A stretch of 25,071 nucleotides of DNA from DASXYU01 sp036502295 (GCA_036502295.1 DASXYU010000086.1:1-25071); one strand, 5' to 3'. Counted from the first letter of the stretch, positions 15,137-22,708 are shown. Program-made: numbers and translations. Notes: generated by a model from the letters alone, not told the origin.

Positions 15137-15144
15137 TTAATCCC

Positions 15145-15192
15145 GTGCCGGACTACTCGCCCCGCTCCGTGCCGGGCTACTCGCCCCGCTCC
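15145..15192. repeat. Tandem 24-bp duplication spanning the ybjN stop codon
   Basis: The two copies, 15145-15168 and 15169-15192, each read GTGCCGG-A/G-CTACTCG then CCCCGCTCC, differing at one base. Each copy contains the last codons and TAG stop of the ybjN gene on the minus strand, so the second stop copy is now non-coding. It marks the junction between the conserved ybjN gene and the MFS-tetR module. Confidence 0.9.
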
Positions 15193-15671
15193 ACGAACTC
15201 AACGAAGGCTTCGAGGTTGCGCAACGACTCGCCGCGCTTCACCCGCCACGCCCATTCGCGGCGGATCGAGCTTCCGAAGCCCAGTTCCAGCAACGTGTTG
15301 AAGCTGCCGTCGGCGTACTCGAGCACGCAACCCAACAGCCGGTCGATTTCGTCAGCACTGATGGCAGCGAGCGGCACGCGTCCTACGAGGTAGACATCAC
15401 CGGCATCGTCGATCGACCAGTGCACCCCGTACGTCCTCGCATTGCGCTGCAGCAACGTGGCGTAGACGCGTTCGTGGTTCTCGTCCGGGCGGCGCATCAC
15501 GAACGCCTCGAGTTCCAGTGCATGGGTACCGAGCGTGAGCAGGCACGCCGTCTTGAGGCGTTGGGTTCCAGGCAGGGCGACCGCGAAGTGCGCGGCGTCG
15601 AAGCGCTCGTACTCCAGTTCCTGCTCGCGCAGGTACGACTCGATGACCTCGGCCTGCGCGCCGCTGCTCAT
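15177..15671 (-). CDS. YbjN domain-containing protein
   Basis: 164 residues, soluble. It has the YbjN/secretion-chaperone-like fold seen in the actinobacterial protein encoded next to mshA (Rv0487 slot). Typical segments are LELEAFVMRRPDENHERVYATLLQRN, VHWSIDDAGDVYLVGRVPL and the C-terminal ADGSFNTLLELGF. Function is unknown; E. coli YbjN is linked to stress and motility regulation, and that should not be transferred. The ATG at 15671 overlaps the mshA stop in ATGA, so the two are co-translated. The stop codon is duplicated by the 24-bp repeat. Confidence 0.9.
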   Translation of the reverse strand: MSSGAQAEVIESYLREQELEYERFDAAHFAVALPGTQRLKTACLLTLGTHALELEAFVMRRPDENHERVYATLLQRNARTYGVHWSIDDAGDVYLVGRVPLAAISADEIDRLLGCVLEYADGSFNTLLELGFGSSIRREWAWRVKRGESLRNLEAFVEFVERGE

Positions 15672-16903
15672 GCGCGCCCCGCCATCGCCTCCGCGTAGGC
15701 GGCGACGAGGGCGTCGGTCGTCCGCTCCCAGGAGAAGAGGTGGGCGTGGGCGCGCGCCCCGGCTGCCAACGACTCGAGGCGAGGACGGTCGGAGAGGAGA
15801 TCGCCGAGTACCTTCGCCCAGATCTCGGGATCGTGTCCATCGACGAGGACGCCCGACTTCCCATCACCGACCGCCGTGGTGAGACCCCCCACCGCGGCGG
15901 CCACCACGGGCGTGCCGCAGGCCTGCGACTCGAGCGCCACGAGACCGAAGGACTCGTTGTAGCTCGGCACCACCGTGATGTCGGCGGCGCAGTAGTAGTC
16001 GGCGACCGAGCTGCGGCTCGCCGGCGGGGCGAAGCGCACCGTCGTCCCCAGGCCGAGGTCGGTGGCGAGGGTGCCGAGCCAGCCGGGTTCGGTCATGCCG
16101 TTGCCCGACGGTGCACCGAGGACGACGACCTGCAGGTCGCTGATGTCCTCGCGCAGTCGCGCGGCGGCGCGCAGCAGCACGTCCGGTGCCTTCAACGGCT
16201 GGATCCGTCCTACGAAGAGCAACGTGGGCGCGCTGGGATCCAGACCCAGCCGGCGCCGCGCGTCCTCCTTCGGGCCGGGACAGAACGTGAGCAGGTCGAC
16301 ACCGGGCGCGATCGTGCTGATCCGCACCGGGTCGGCGCCGTAGAGCGAGATGAGTTCGTCGGCCTCTGCGGGGGTGTTCGCGATGAGGCGGTCGGCCTGT
16401 GCCACGACCTGCTCCTCGCCGATGACGCGGGCCTTGGGCTCCGGGGTGTCCCCCTCGGCGAGCATCGCGTTCTTCACCTTCGCCAGCGTGTGTGCAGAGT
16501 GCACGAGCGGCACGCCCCAGCGCTCGCTGACAAGCCAGCCCACCTGCCCGGAGAGCCAGTAGTGGCTGTGCACGACGTCGTAGTGGCCGGGCTCCTCGAA
16601 GGCCTCGGCACGGAGGACGCCAGAGGTGAAGGCGCAGAGCTGGGCCGGGAGTTCGTCCTTCGCCAGACCCTCGAACGGACCCGCTGTGACGTGCCGGACG
16701 AGGACGCCACCGCCCAGCGACGTCACCCGTGATTGGTCGCTCGCCGTGGCCCGGGTGAAGATCTCGACCTCGATGCCCGCGGCCGCCAGGCGTTTCGCGG
16801 TTTCGACGATGTAGACGTTCATTCCGCCCGCATCTCCGCCGCCCGGGGCATCGAGTGGCGAGGTGTGCACGCTGAGCATCGCTACGCGTCTGGGTCGCCG
16901 CAT
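15668..16903 (-). CDS. mshA: D-inositol-3-phosphate glycosyltransferase (mycothiol synthesis)
   Basis: 411 residues from ATG 16903. MshA transfers GlcNAc from UDP-GlcNAc to 1-L-inositol-1-phosphate, the first step of mycothiol, the main actinobacterial thiol. It is a GT4 (GT-B fold) enzyme: HTSPLDAPGGGDAGGMNVYI near the N-terminus, SHYWLSG, FVGRIQPLKAPDVLL, and the EX7E motif in NESFGLVALESQACGTPVV. An in-frame GTG 63 bases upstream would overlap the divergent methyltransferase gene. ATG 16903 gives MRRPRRVAMLSVHTSPL, as in homologues, but its GAGG is only about 1 base away, so the start is not certain. It diverges from the methyltransferase with a 17-base gap and overlaps ybjN by four bases. 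Confidence 0.96.
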   Translation of the reverse strand: MRRPRRVAMLSVHTSPLDAPGGGDAGGMNVYIVETAKRLAAAGIEVEIFTRATASDQSRVTSLGGGVLVRHVTAGPFEGLAKDELPAQLCAFTSGVLRAEAFEEPGHYDVVHSHYWLSGQVGWLVSERWGVPLVHSAHTLAKVKNAMLAEGDTPEPKARVIGEEQVVAQADRLIANTPAEADELISLYGADPVRISTIAPGVDLLTFCPGPKEDARRRLGLDPSAPTLLFVGRIQPLKAPDVLLRAAARLREDISDLQVVVLGAPSGNGMTEPGWLGTLATDLGLGTTVRFAPPASRSSVADYYCAADITVVPSYNESFGLVALESQACGTPVVAAAVGGLTTAVGDGKSGVLVDGHDPEIWAKVLGDLLSDRPRLESLAAGARAHAHLFSWERTTDALVAAYAEAMAGRA

Positions 16904-16920
16904 ACCTCGATAATGCCGGA

Positions 16921-17724
16921 ATGGCTCGAAAGCTTCCTCGGCTGGCCACGGGACGGGCCCGCGCACTGGGGTTGCCGACCCGCGGCACCACCAATCCGAA
17001 CCGGTTGCGGCGCATGGACAACTGGATCACGGCGGTGCTCGGCCCAGCGCTACGAGTCGCCGCCGATCCCCTGGTGATCGACCTCGGTTACGGCGCCACA
17101 CCGATCACCGCCGTCGAACTCGCGGACCGGCTGGCGAAGATTCGTGCCGACGTCCGCGTCCTTGGGCTGGAGATCGACCCGGAGCGGGTGGCGGCGGCGC
17201 TACCGGCCGCCGACCCGCCGCGTCTGAGCTTTGCACGTGGTGGTTTCGAGTTCGCCGGCCACCGGCCAGCACTGGCACGGGCGGCGAACGTCCTGCGGCA
17301 GTACGACGAGGACGCCGCGGCCGAGGCGTGGGCAACGATGCGCGCGGGACTCGCCGATGGTGGCCTCATCGTCGAGGGCACCTGCGATGAGATAGGACGG
17401 CGCTGCTGCTGGGTGCTGCTGGACGCCGGCGGCCCGCGCACGCTGACACTGGCCTGCAAGGTGGAGACGATCGAACGTCCTTCGGATCTCGCCGAACGGC
17501 TGCCGAAGGCACTCATCCACCACAACGTGCCCGGCGAAGCGATCCATGCGTTCCTCCGCGACTTCGACACCGCGTGGGACTCCGCAGCGCCCTTGAGCAG
17601 CTTCGGTCCGCGGCAGCGGTGGAGTGCCGCCTGCGAGTCGATGGCGCAGCGCTGGCCGGTGGACGCCGGCCGCGCCCGTCACGGCGAGATCACCGTCGAC
17701 TGGCACGCTGTCGCCGCCAGCTAG
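16921..17724 (+). CDS. Class I SAM-dependent methyltransferase-like protein
   Basis: 267 residues. The SAM-site region is LVIDLGYGATPITAVELADRL, with a Tyr in place of the usual Cys/Ser of DLGxG. VLGLEIDPERVAAA follows as acidic motif II, and DGGLIVEGTCDEIGRRCCWVLLD as the later strand. The N-terminal motif PTRGTTNPNRLRRMD and the C-terminal aromatic FGPRQRWSAACESMAQRWPVD are characteristic of this actinobacterial group, which often sits beside mshA. The substrate is unknown. The start ATG (16921) is 17 bases from the divergent mshA start, so both messages must have little or no leader. It ends two bases before the convergent GNAT gene. Confidence 0.8.
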   Translation: MARKLPRLATGRARALGLPTRGTTNPNRLRRMDNWITAVLGPALRVAADPLVIDLGYGATPITAVELADRLAKIRADVRVLGLEIDPERVAAALPAADPPRLSFARGGFEFAGHRPALARAANVLRQYDEDAAAEAWATMRAGLADGGLIVEGTCDEIGRRCCWVLLDAGGPRTLTLACKVETIERPSDLAERLPKALIHHNVPGEAIHAFLRDFDTAWDSAAPLSSFGPRQRWSAACESMAQRWPVDAGRARHGEITVDWHAVAAS

Positions 17725-17726
17725 CG

Positions 17727-18413
17727 CTAGCCGATGCGCCTCAAGAACATTTCATCGCCGTCGGCGAGGACGCCGGCGCGCAGCGGACCGAGGCCTGATG
17801 CCGCACTCGTCGGCAGGGAGGTGCGCAGCTGGATCCCGTTCTCGTTGTTCACCATGCGGGTCGTGCCGACGGAGGTGACCATGCGCTGCGTTGCCTCGGT
17901 CATGAGACCCGGGTAGGCGACGATTTCGCGGCAGCCCGAGACGGAGGCAACACCGGCGACGTGCGCCATGAGCTCGTTACCGATACCGAGGTGTTGCCAG
18001 CTGTCTTCCACGATCACGCCGGCATGCAGGCTCTCGCTACCGGAGCGAAGATCGGTGCTCAGCGTGGCCATGGCAACGACGGCACCTATACCGGTGGATT
18101 CACGCATCGTCACGACGAAGCTCAACGGCTGACGCAGCAGCCGGTCGAGGGCGAGGATCGAGGGCGACCGTCCGCCGAGCTGGTAGCGGCCGAGGAGGGT
18201 TCGCGCAGAGCAGTGGTGGTGCATCACTGCCACATTCGCCAGATCACGCGCGGTGCTGGGACGCACCACCATGCTGACGCCGTCGACACGAAGTGCCCAC
18301 GGCAAGCGGACGAGTTCGGTGCGATCGCCGGTATAGGAAGACTGGACCGGCTGCATGGTGCGAATGGCGGCTGCTGTCATGGGCCAAGCGTTGTGTTGTC
18401 GTATTGCGTACAT
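17727..18413 (-). CDS. GNAT-family N-acetyltransferase-like protein
   Basis: Up to 228 residues. The acetyl-CoA-binding region is in VIVEDSWQHLGIGNELMAHVAGVA (QHLGIG, the Q/RxxGxG signature), preceded by SFVVTMRESTGIGAVVAMATL. The rest of the fold is diverged, and the target amine is unknown. The start is uncertain: ATG 18413, ATG 18380 (MTAAAIRTMQPV) and ATG 18356 are all possible and none has a ribosome site. A perfect 18-base palindrome begins at the first of these, suggesting that this region is regulatory and that a downstream start may be used. The gene diverges from the PPOX gene and converges on the methyltransferase gene. Confidence 0.72.
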   Translation of the reverse strand: MYAIRQHNAWPMTAAAIRTMQPVQSSYTGDRTELVRLPWALRVDGVSMVVRPSTARDLANVAVMHHHCSARTLLGRYQLGGRSPSILALDRLLRQPLSFVVTMRESTGIGAVVAMATLSTDLRSGSESLHAGVIVEDSWQHLGIGNELMAHVAGVASVSGCREIVAYPGLMTEATQRMVTSVGTTRMVNNENGIQLRTSLPTSAASGLGPLRAGVLADGDEMFLRRIG

Positions 18414-18430
18414 ATGACAGCGCTGTCATA
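18413..18430. promoter_or_regulatory. Perfect 18-bp palindrome at the GNAT gene start
   Basis: TATGACAGCGCTGTCATA is fully self-complementary. It sits at the first possible start codon of the GNAT gene, in the 149-base divergent region before the PPOX gene. Looser repeats lie alongside: CGTTCAC (18455-18461) with GTGAACG (18477-18483), and ACGAAAC (18435-18441) with GTTTCGT (18472-18478). The palindrome is most simply a dimeric repressor operator; no regulator gene is adjacent. Confidence 0.75.
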
Positions 18431-18562
18431 GCTGACGAAACTTCTCCGCGCTTTCGTTCACTTTCGCGACGGTTTCGTGAACGCCGCCACCTCATTCGCT
18501 CCAAGATCCTGAGCAAAAATCGGCTCCTTAGCGAGAATCCCGCGACGTAGTACGGTTTCACC

Positions 18563-18967
18563 ATGGGTGACACGACAACAATTCCTGCCGACTTCGAAGA
18601 CCTGCTGCAGTCGGGCACCGCGATCCTGGCAACGCTCAATGCCGACGGCCAGCCGCAGCTCACCGCGATCTGGTTCCTCTACGAGGACGGCAAGGTCTGT
18701 ATCTCGCTCAACACCGGCCGACACAAGTACAAGAACCTGCTCCGCGATCCGCGGGCCACGTTCTTCATCCTCGACCCGGAGAACCCGCTGCGCTCGCTGG
18801 AGATACGTGGCACGGTCTCGGTGGAGGACGATCCGGGTTACGTCGCGGCCGACCGTGTCGGTGCGAAGTACGGCGGCGCAGACCTGCGCACCTTCGACGA
18901 GCCGGGTGCCACTCGCGCCTTCCTCACGCTGAACCCGACGAAGGTGCTCGGCAACAAGATCGGCTGA
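18563..18967 (+). CDS. PPOX-class (probable F420-dependent) oxidoreductase
   Basis: 134 residues, a single split-barrel flavin/deazaflavin-binding domain. It begins GDTTTIPADFEDLLQSGTAILATLNADGQPQLTAIW and continues ISLNTGRHKYKNLLRDPRATFFILDPENPLRSLEIRGTVSV. This matches the short actinobacterial proteins related to Rv1155, which bind F420 rather than FMN; the cofactor and substrate here are inferred. The ATG at 18563 has no strong ribosome site. It is followed by the HAD hydrolase on the same strand after a 62-base gap containing a short GC-rich hairpin (GGCCGC-GG-GCGGCC). Confidence 0.88.
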   Translation: MGDTTTIPADFEDLLQSGTAILATLNADGQPQLTAIWFLYEDGKVCISLNTGRHKYKNLLRDPRATFFILDPENPLRSLEIRGTVSVEDDPGYVAADRVGAKYGGADLRTFDEPGATRAFLTLNPTKVLGNKIG

Positions 18968-19029
18968 GTCGGCCGCGGGCGGCCAGCGGCAGCTCTGCGA
19001 ACAGCGCGCCGTGCTGCCAGACTTGACGG

Positions 19030-19806
19030 GTGACGCGACACCCCGCCGAATGCTGGCTGACAGACATGGATGGCGTGCTCGTACGGGAAGAGCACGCGTT
19101 GCCCGGAGCCGCAGAGTTCCTGGCCCGCCTCGCGGAACGCGATCGCCGTTTCCTCGTCCTCACCAACAATTCGATCTTCACACCCCGCGACCTGTCTGCT
19201 CGGCTCGCGGCCTTGGGCCTGAAGGTGCCGGAGAGTGCGATCTGGACGTCGGCGCTGGCCACCGCGACGTTCCTCGCCGACCAGCAGCCGCATGGCTCGG
19301 CGTACGTCATCGGCGAGGCGGGGCTCACCACTGCACTGCACGAAGCCGGCTACACGCTCACCGAACGTGACCCGGACTTCGTCGTCCTCGGTGAGACCAG
19401 GACATATTCCTTCGAGGCGATCACGAAGGCGATCCGGCTGATCCTCGGCGGCGCGCGGTTCATCGCGACCAACCCCGACGTGACCGGCCCGTCGGCCGAC
19501 GGGCCATTGCCGGCGACCGGGTCAGTCGCTGCGATGATCACGGCGGCAATCGGACGCAAGCCCTACTTCGTCGGCAAGCCGAACCCGATGATGTTCCGCA
19601 GCGCGCTGAATCGAATCGAGGCCCACTCGGAGAACACGGTGATGGTCGGTGACCGCATGGACACCGACGTGGTCGCCGGCATCGAGGCCGGGCTGGACAC
19701 GATCCTCGTCCTCAGCGGATCCACTCGACTCGCCGACGTCGAACGGTTCCCTTTCCGGCCGGGACGGATCCTCGACTCGATCGTCGACGCGGTCGACCTG
19801 ATCTGA
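19030..19806 (+). CDS. HAD-IIA (NagD-like) family hydrolase
   Basis: 258 residues. HAD motif I is LTDMDGVLV (nucleophile D12, acid D14), motif II TNNS (45-48), motif III lysine in VGKPNP (K183), and motif IV VGDRMDTD (D208, D213). A C2-type cap lies between motifs II and III. The family hydrolyses small phosphate esters such as sugar phosphates, nucleotides or 4-nitrophenyl phosphate; the natural substrate is not evident. The start is GTG at 19030. It is followed by the SnoaL-like gene 39 bases on, and the two with the PPOX gene may be one transcript. Confidence 0.93.
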   Translation: MTRHPAECWLTDMDGVLVREEHALPGAAEFLARLAERDRRFLVLTNNSIFTPRDLSARLAALGLKVPESAIWTSALATATFLADQQPHGSAYVIGEAGLTTALHEAGYTLTERDPDFVVLGETRTYSFEAITKAIRLILGGARFIATNPDVTGPSADGPLPATGSVAAMITAAIGRKPYFVGKPNPMMFRSALNRIEAHSENTVMVGDRMDTDVVAGIEAGLDTILVLSGSTRLADVERFPFRPGRILDSIVDAVDLI

Positions 19807-19845
19807 GCGGGGGCGGCCGTCGCGCTCTTCGCTAACGTCTGCCCC

Positions 19846-20310
19846 ATGACGGAGACGAACGTTGCGCAGGAATTCATCGACCGGCTCGAGATCCAGGCCG
19901 CGCTGACCCGATACGCCACCGGTGTCGACACCAAGAACTGGGAGTTGTGGCAGTCGGTCTTCACCGAGGACGCCGAGATCGACTACAGCGACACCTCGCC
20001 GGTGCTGCGGGGGACGCCCGCCCGGATCGCTGCGATGCTCGGTGCTTCGTTCGCCAAGTCGCCGTGGACGATGCACTACGTCAGCAACATCGATATCGCC
20101 TTCGAGGGGTCGGATGCGGCGAAGGTGACCGCGATGTTCTTCAACCCGTGTCGCCTGCCGGGGCAGGACGAGAACAGCTACTTCGGCGGCTACTACCACC
20201 ACGACTTCGTGCGGACGGCCGACGGGTGGAAGAGCGTGCACCTCGTCGAGAAGATGATCTGGTGGCACAACTTTCCGGGCGGCGCCCCGGCGTCGGCGGC
20301 GACGTCCTAG
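19846..20310 (+). CDS. SnoaL/NTF2-like fold protein
   Basis: 154 residues. It has the cone-shaped alpha+beta SnoaL-like layout: the N-terminal helix pair FIDRLEIQAALTRYATGVDTKNWELWQSVFTEDAEIDYS, then HYVSNIDIAFEGSDAAKVTAMFFNP and GGYYHHDFVRTADGWKSVHLVEKMIWW. The family includes dehydratases, isomerases and non-enzymatic proteins. H and D residues in the pocket region (Y-S-D and H-Y) make a scytalone-dehydratase-like enzyme possible, but no function can be assigned. ATG 19846. It ends 30 bases before the convergent LAXTG protein gene. Confidence 0.85.
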   Translation: MTETNVAQEFIDRLEIQAALTRYATGVDTKNWELWQSVFTEDAEIDYSDTSPVLRGTPARIAAMLGASFAKSPWTMHYVSNIDIAFEGSDAAKVTAMFFNPCRLPGQDENSYFGGYYHHDFVRTADGWKSVHLVEKMIWWHNFPGGAPASAATS

Positions 20311-20340
20311 GCGTACCCAGCCACTACCGCGCGGCCGTCC

Positions 20341-21096
20341 TCAGGACGCGATGCCGGTGGCCTGAGACAGCCACCACGCGCGGGTCAGCTCACCGGCGTT
20401 CTTCTTCATGGTGACGGCGTCTCCACCGGCATGGCGAGGCACGTGCTTCGGCTTACGCCGGCCGGCGAAGAGGAAGACCACGCCCGCGGCGACGAGCACC
20501 GTCGCAACGGATAGGAGCGTGAGCGAAGCCGTACCGGTGAAGGCCAACCCGTGCGCCTCGCCGATGGACTGGGCCGCAGATGCGGCGGCGGGGATGTGCA
20601 GCGTCACGCTGCTGACAACGCCCGAGGTCTCGCCCGTTCCCACGATGTAGTGCTCGCCGGTGAACCCGTCCGGAATCGTGAACGTGAGTGACGCTTGGCC
20701 ACCAGTCGTCGCGCGCGACGTTCCGACGAAGACCGGCGTCGAGTGCAGGTAGAAGGAGACCGTCTCACCCGAGAGGTATCCCGACGCGGTCACTGTGACC
20801 GACTGACCGGCCTCGACGGAGGTGTTCGCCACCGATGCGGAGCCCTCGGACGGCACTGGTGTGGACGGTTCGGACGTCGGCGTAGCCGGGGCGGACGTAA
20901 CCGGGGTGGACGAGTCGGCGGCCGGGGGTGCGGAACTCGTCGGATCGGGACTCACCGGGGGCGTCGTGGCCGCAGCAGAGGTGGGCGGCGTCGGAGGGTA
21001 GGACGCATTCGCCGCGCCGCCGCCGAGCAGGAGAGCTGAGACCGATATACAGGCGAGTACCGCCGCGGCGGCCGCTGCCTTTCGCACTCCGGACAT
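20341..21096 (-). CDS. Secreted LAXTG-type sortase substrate, cell-wall surface protein
   Basis: 251 residues from ATG 21096 (GGGAAG upstream). Residues 1-31 form a signal peptide with a likely cut after GGGAANA. Residues 34-85 are a Pro/Thr/Ser-rich stalk. Residues about 88-170 form an Ig-like beta domain (SVEAGQSVTVTASGYLSGETVSFYL). LAFTG at 184-188 fits the LAXTG signal of class E sortases, followed by a membrane helix (190-211) and RRKPK. Oddly, the tail after the helix runs about 40 residues and is neutral at its end (AWWLSQATGIAS), far longer than the usual few basic residues. The reading frame runs on upstream of 21096, but without coding character. No sortase gene is in the window. 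Confidence 0.83.
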   Translation of the reverse strand: MSGVRKAAAAAAVLACISVSALLLGGGAANASYPPTPPTSAAATTPPVSPDPTSSAPPAADSSTPVTSAPATPTSEPSTPVPSEGSASVANTSVEAGQSVTVTASGYLSGETVSFYLHSTPVFVGTSRATTGGQASLTFTIPDGFTGEHYIVGTGETSGVVSSVTLHIPAAASAAQSIGEAHGLAFTGTASLTLLSVATVLVAAGVVFLFAGRRKPKHVPRHAGGDAVTMKKNAGELTRAWWLSQATGIAS

Positions 21097-21143
21097 CCCT
21101 GTCACTTCCCAACTAACACGCGTTCGCGACTCCCGCGAATGTG

Positions 21144-21189
21144 CGATTTTCAAAGGTAAAAATCGACCGCTCTCAGAGAATCTTGAGCG
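21144..21189. terminator. Two small hairpins between the sugar transferase and the LAXTG gene
   Basis: CGATTTT (21144-21150) pairs with AAAATCG (21159-21165), and CGCTC (21169-21173) pairs with GAGCG (21185-21189). They lie just after the sugar transferase stop and before the LAXTG protein start, both on the minus strand. They could end the first message or form part of the second gene's leader. The stems are short and no T-run follows, so the terminator call is weak. Confidence 0.35.
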
Positions 21190-21197
21190 CTTGTCGA

Positions 21198-21929
21198 CTA
21201 ATAGGCCCCGGTCCTGCTGAGAACCGCCGGAAGCGTGCGGACGAGGATCGAGAGGTCGAGCAGCAGGCTCCAGTTCTCGGCGTAGCGCACATCGAGATTC
21301 ACGTGCTCGTCCCAGCTCACGTCGCTTCGCCCGGACACCTGCCAAAGGCCGGTGATGCCCGGACGCACCGCCAGGAAGGTGCCGATCCGCGCGCCGTACA
21401 TCGGCAGCTCGCCGAAGAGAATGGGACGTGGACCGACCAAACTCAGTTCGCCTCGCAGCACCGCGACGAGCTGCGGCAGTTCGTCCAGACTCATCCGACG
21501 CAAGAATCGGCCGAGCCTGGTGATGCGCGGATCCTCGATGACCTTGCGCGCCACGACGTACTCGGCGCAAAGGTCGGGACGGCCCATCGCGGTGAAGGCG
21601 TGCTCAGCGCTCTGGAACGGGCGCTCCGGACCCGTGGAGTAGCGCCAGTGCATCGTCCTGAACTTCGTAATCCGAATCGGGGTTCCCCATCGCCCAACGC
21701 GGGTCTGCCGATAGAACACGGGACCGCCGCGGTCCGCCAACTTCACAGTCACCGCCAGCAACGCGAACAGTGGCGCAAGGATCACCAACAGCAAGGCCGC
21801 ACCAACGACATCGCAGAGACGCTTTGCCGTGGCGCCCCACATCGTTCTGCGGGCCGACCGGGCAACCGGGGTGGCGAGCCGAACGCGTGCGGCTGTGCCG
21901 AACGGGCGCGCGATGGCAGGCGATGACAT
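21198..21929 (-). CDS. Polyprenyl-phosphate sugar-phosphate transferase (bacterial sugar transferase family)
   Basis: 243 residues from ATG 21929. It is a small monotopic PGT: one N-terminal membrane segment (about 42-62, VVGAALLLVILAPLFALLAV), GGPVFYRQTRVGRWG, KFRTM (89-93), the DELPQLVAVLRGELSLVGPRP signature and RPGITGLWQVSGRS. Such enzymes transfer a sugar-1-phosphate from a nucleotide sugar to undecaprenyl phosphate, starting exopolysaccharide or glycan synthesis. It is the short form without the large N-terminal CoA-binding/Rossmann region. A GTG at 21980 would overlap the upstream GT2-like gene. ATG 21929, 5 bases after that gene's stop, is preferred. Probably co-transcribed with the GT2-like gene. 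Confidence 0.92.
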   Translation of the reverse strand: MSSPAIARPFGTAARVRLATPVARSARRTMWGATAKRLCDVVGAALLLVILAPLFALLAVTVKLADRGGPVFYRQTRVGRWGTPIRITKFRTMHWRYSTGPERPFQSAEHAFTAMGRPDLCAEYVVARKVIEDPRITRLGRFLRRMSLDELPQLVAVLRGELSLVGPRPILFGELPMYGARIGTFLAVRPGITGLWQVSGRSDVSWDEHVNLDVRYAENWSLLLDLSILVRTLPAVLSRTGAY

Positions 21930-21934
21930 GGCAG

Positions 21935-22609
21935 TTATCCGAGGACGGTGTGGTGCTCCGCCGCGTGACGCGACTGCCACACCGCGAGCCCTTCGCGACG
22001 ATGCAGCCCGGCGAGCCGGATCGAGGCCGCCGAAGCTGCGCTACTCGCCGGCACGTCACGTACCCGTCCACCACAGCGCAGCGCGGCGATGACCATCTCG
22101 GTCTGAGCCGACGTGTCGCCGATCCCCCCGTCGAGAACCTGATCGACGAGCTTGGCGTCCCACATCATGGAGGCGAAGGAACGTGCGAGTTCTTCAAGTG
22201 TCCCGATGCTCAGCAAGGAGGTCGGCAGCGAATCCCCGGCGCAATGGGACGACGCGATCGCGAGTTGCACACCCTCATCGAGGAGGGTCTCCATCCGCCA
22301 CAGCGTCTCGATCGGACTCGCGGCAGCCGGCAGTATCTGCACGATGCGCTCGGCGCCGATGCAGAGGGCTAGCTCGTAACCCGCGCGCGCGAGTACATCG
22401 CGCGGCACTCGCACGCCGCGCACCAGCAGATGCACACGGGCCTTGTGCGAGTTGCGGAACTCGGCGACGAGCGAGGGCGTTCCGTCGGTGCTCGCCGCGT
22501 CGATCACGAAGATGTCTCTGATGAGCGGACTCGCGTGCAGGTGTTCGAGGGTCGTCACGATGCTCGTAGCGTCGTTGCACGTGGGCACGACTGCAGTGGT
22601 GAAGCGCAT
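21935..22609 (-). CDS. GT2-like glycosyltransferase lacking the DXD motif
   Basis: 224 residues, starting at ATG 22609 behind a strong AGGAGG. The N-terminal fold is GT-A family 2: TTAVVPTCNDATSIVTTLEHL and FVIDAASTDGTPSLVAEF (D37, D42). Where family 2 enzymes have the metal-binding DXD, the sequence reads RIVQILPAAASPIETLW (about 89-104), with no acidic pair. No clear catalytic-base ED or QXXRW motif is seen later. It may be inactive, work as a partner, or belong to a diverged subgroup. It is followed 5 bases on by the sugar transferase, so the pair likely works on the same surface glycan. Confidence 0.75.
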   Translation of the reverse strand: MRFTTAVVPTCNDATSIVTTLEHLHASPLIRDIFVIDAASTDGTPSLVAEFRNSHKARVHLLVRGVRVPRDVLARAGYELALCIGAERIVQILPAAASPIETLWRMETLLDEGVQLAIASSHCAGDSLPTSLLSIGTLEELARSFASMMWDAKLVDQVLDGGIGDTSAQTEMVIAALRCGGRVRDVPASSAASAASIRLAGLHRREGLAVWQSRHAAEHHTVLG

Positions 22610-22652
22610 GGCTTTTCTCCTCCTAACCTGCTCCCCGCATAAATCGGCGATG

Positions 22653-22690
22653 TCAACTCGAGGTTGAGAGTTTTCTCTTTGCAGGTTGAG
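22653..22690. promoter_or_regulatory. Repeated CTCAACCT boxes upstream of the GT2-like gene
   Basis: AGGTTGAG lies at 22661-22668 and 22683-22690 (22-base spacing), with an inverted TCAAC at 22653-22657. All are 44-81 bases before the GT2-like start on the minus strand. They could bind a regulator of the glycan genes. TTGACA occurs here on the minus strand but no good -10 follows at normal spacing. Confidence 0.35.
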
Positions 22691-22708
22691 GAAATGTCGC
22701 TGGCTGAC

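Noticed and set aside
21097..21197. Riboswitch upstream of the LAXTG protein gene
   Set aside because: Only about 100 bases with two short stems; no recognisable conserved core of a known riboswitch class.
21097..21570. N-terminal extension of the LAXTG protein frame up to 21570
   Set aside because: The added residues are antisense to the sugar transferase and lack coding character; the signal peptide begins at 21096.
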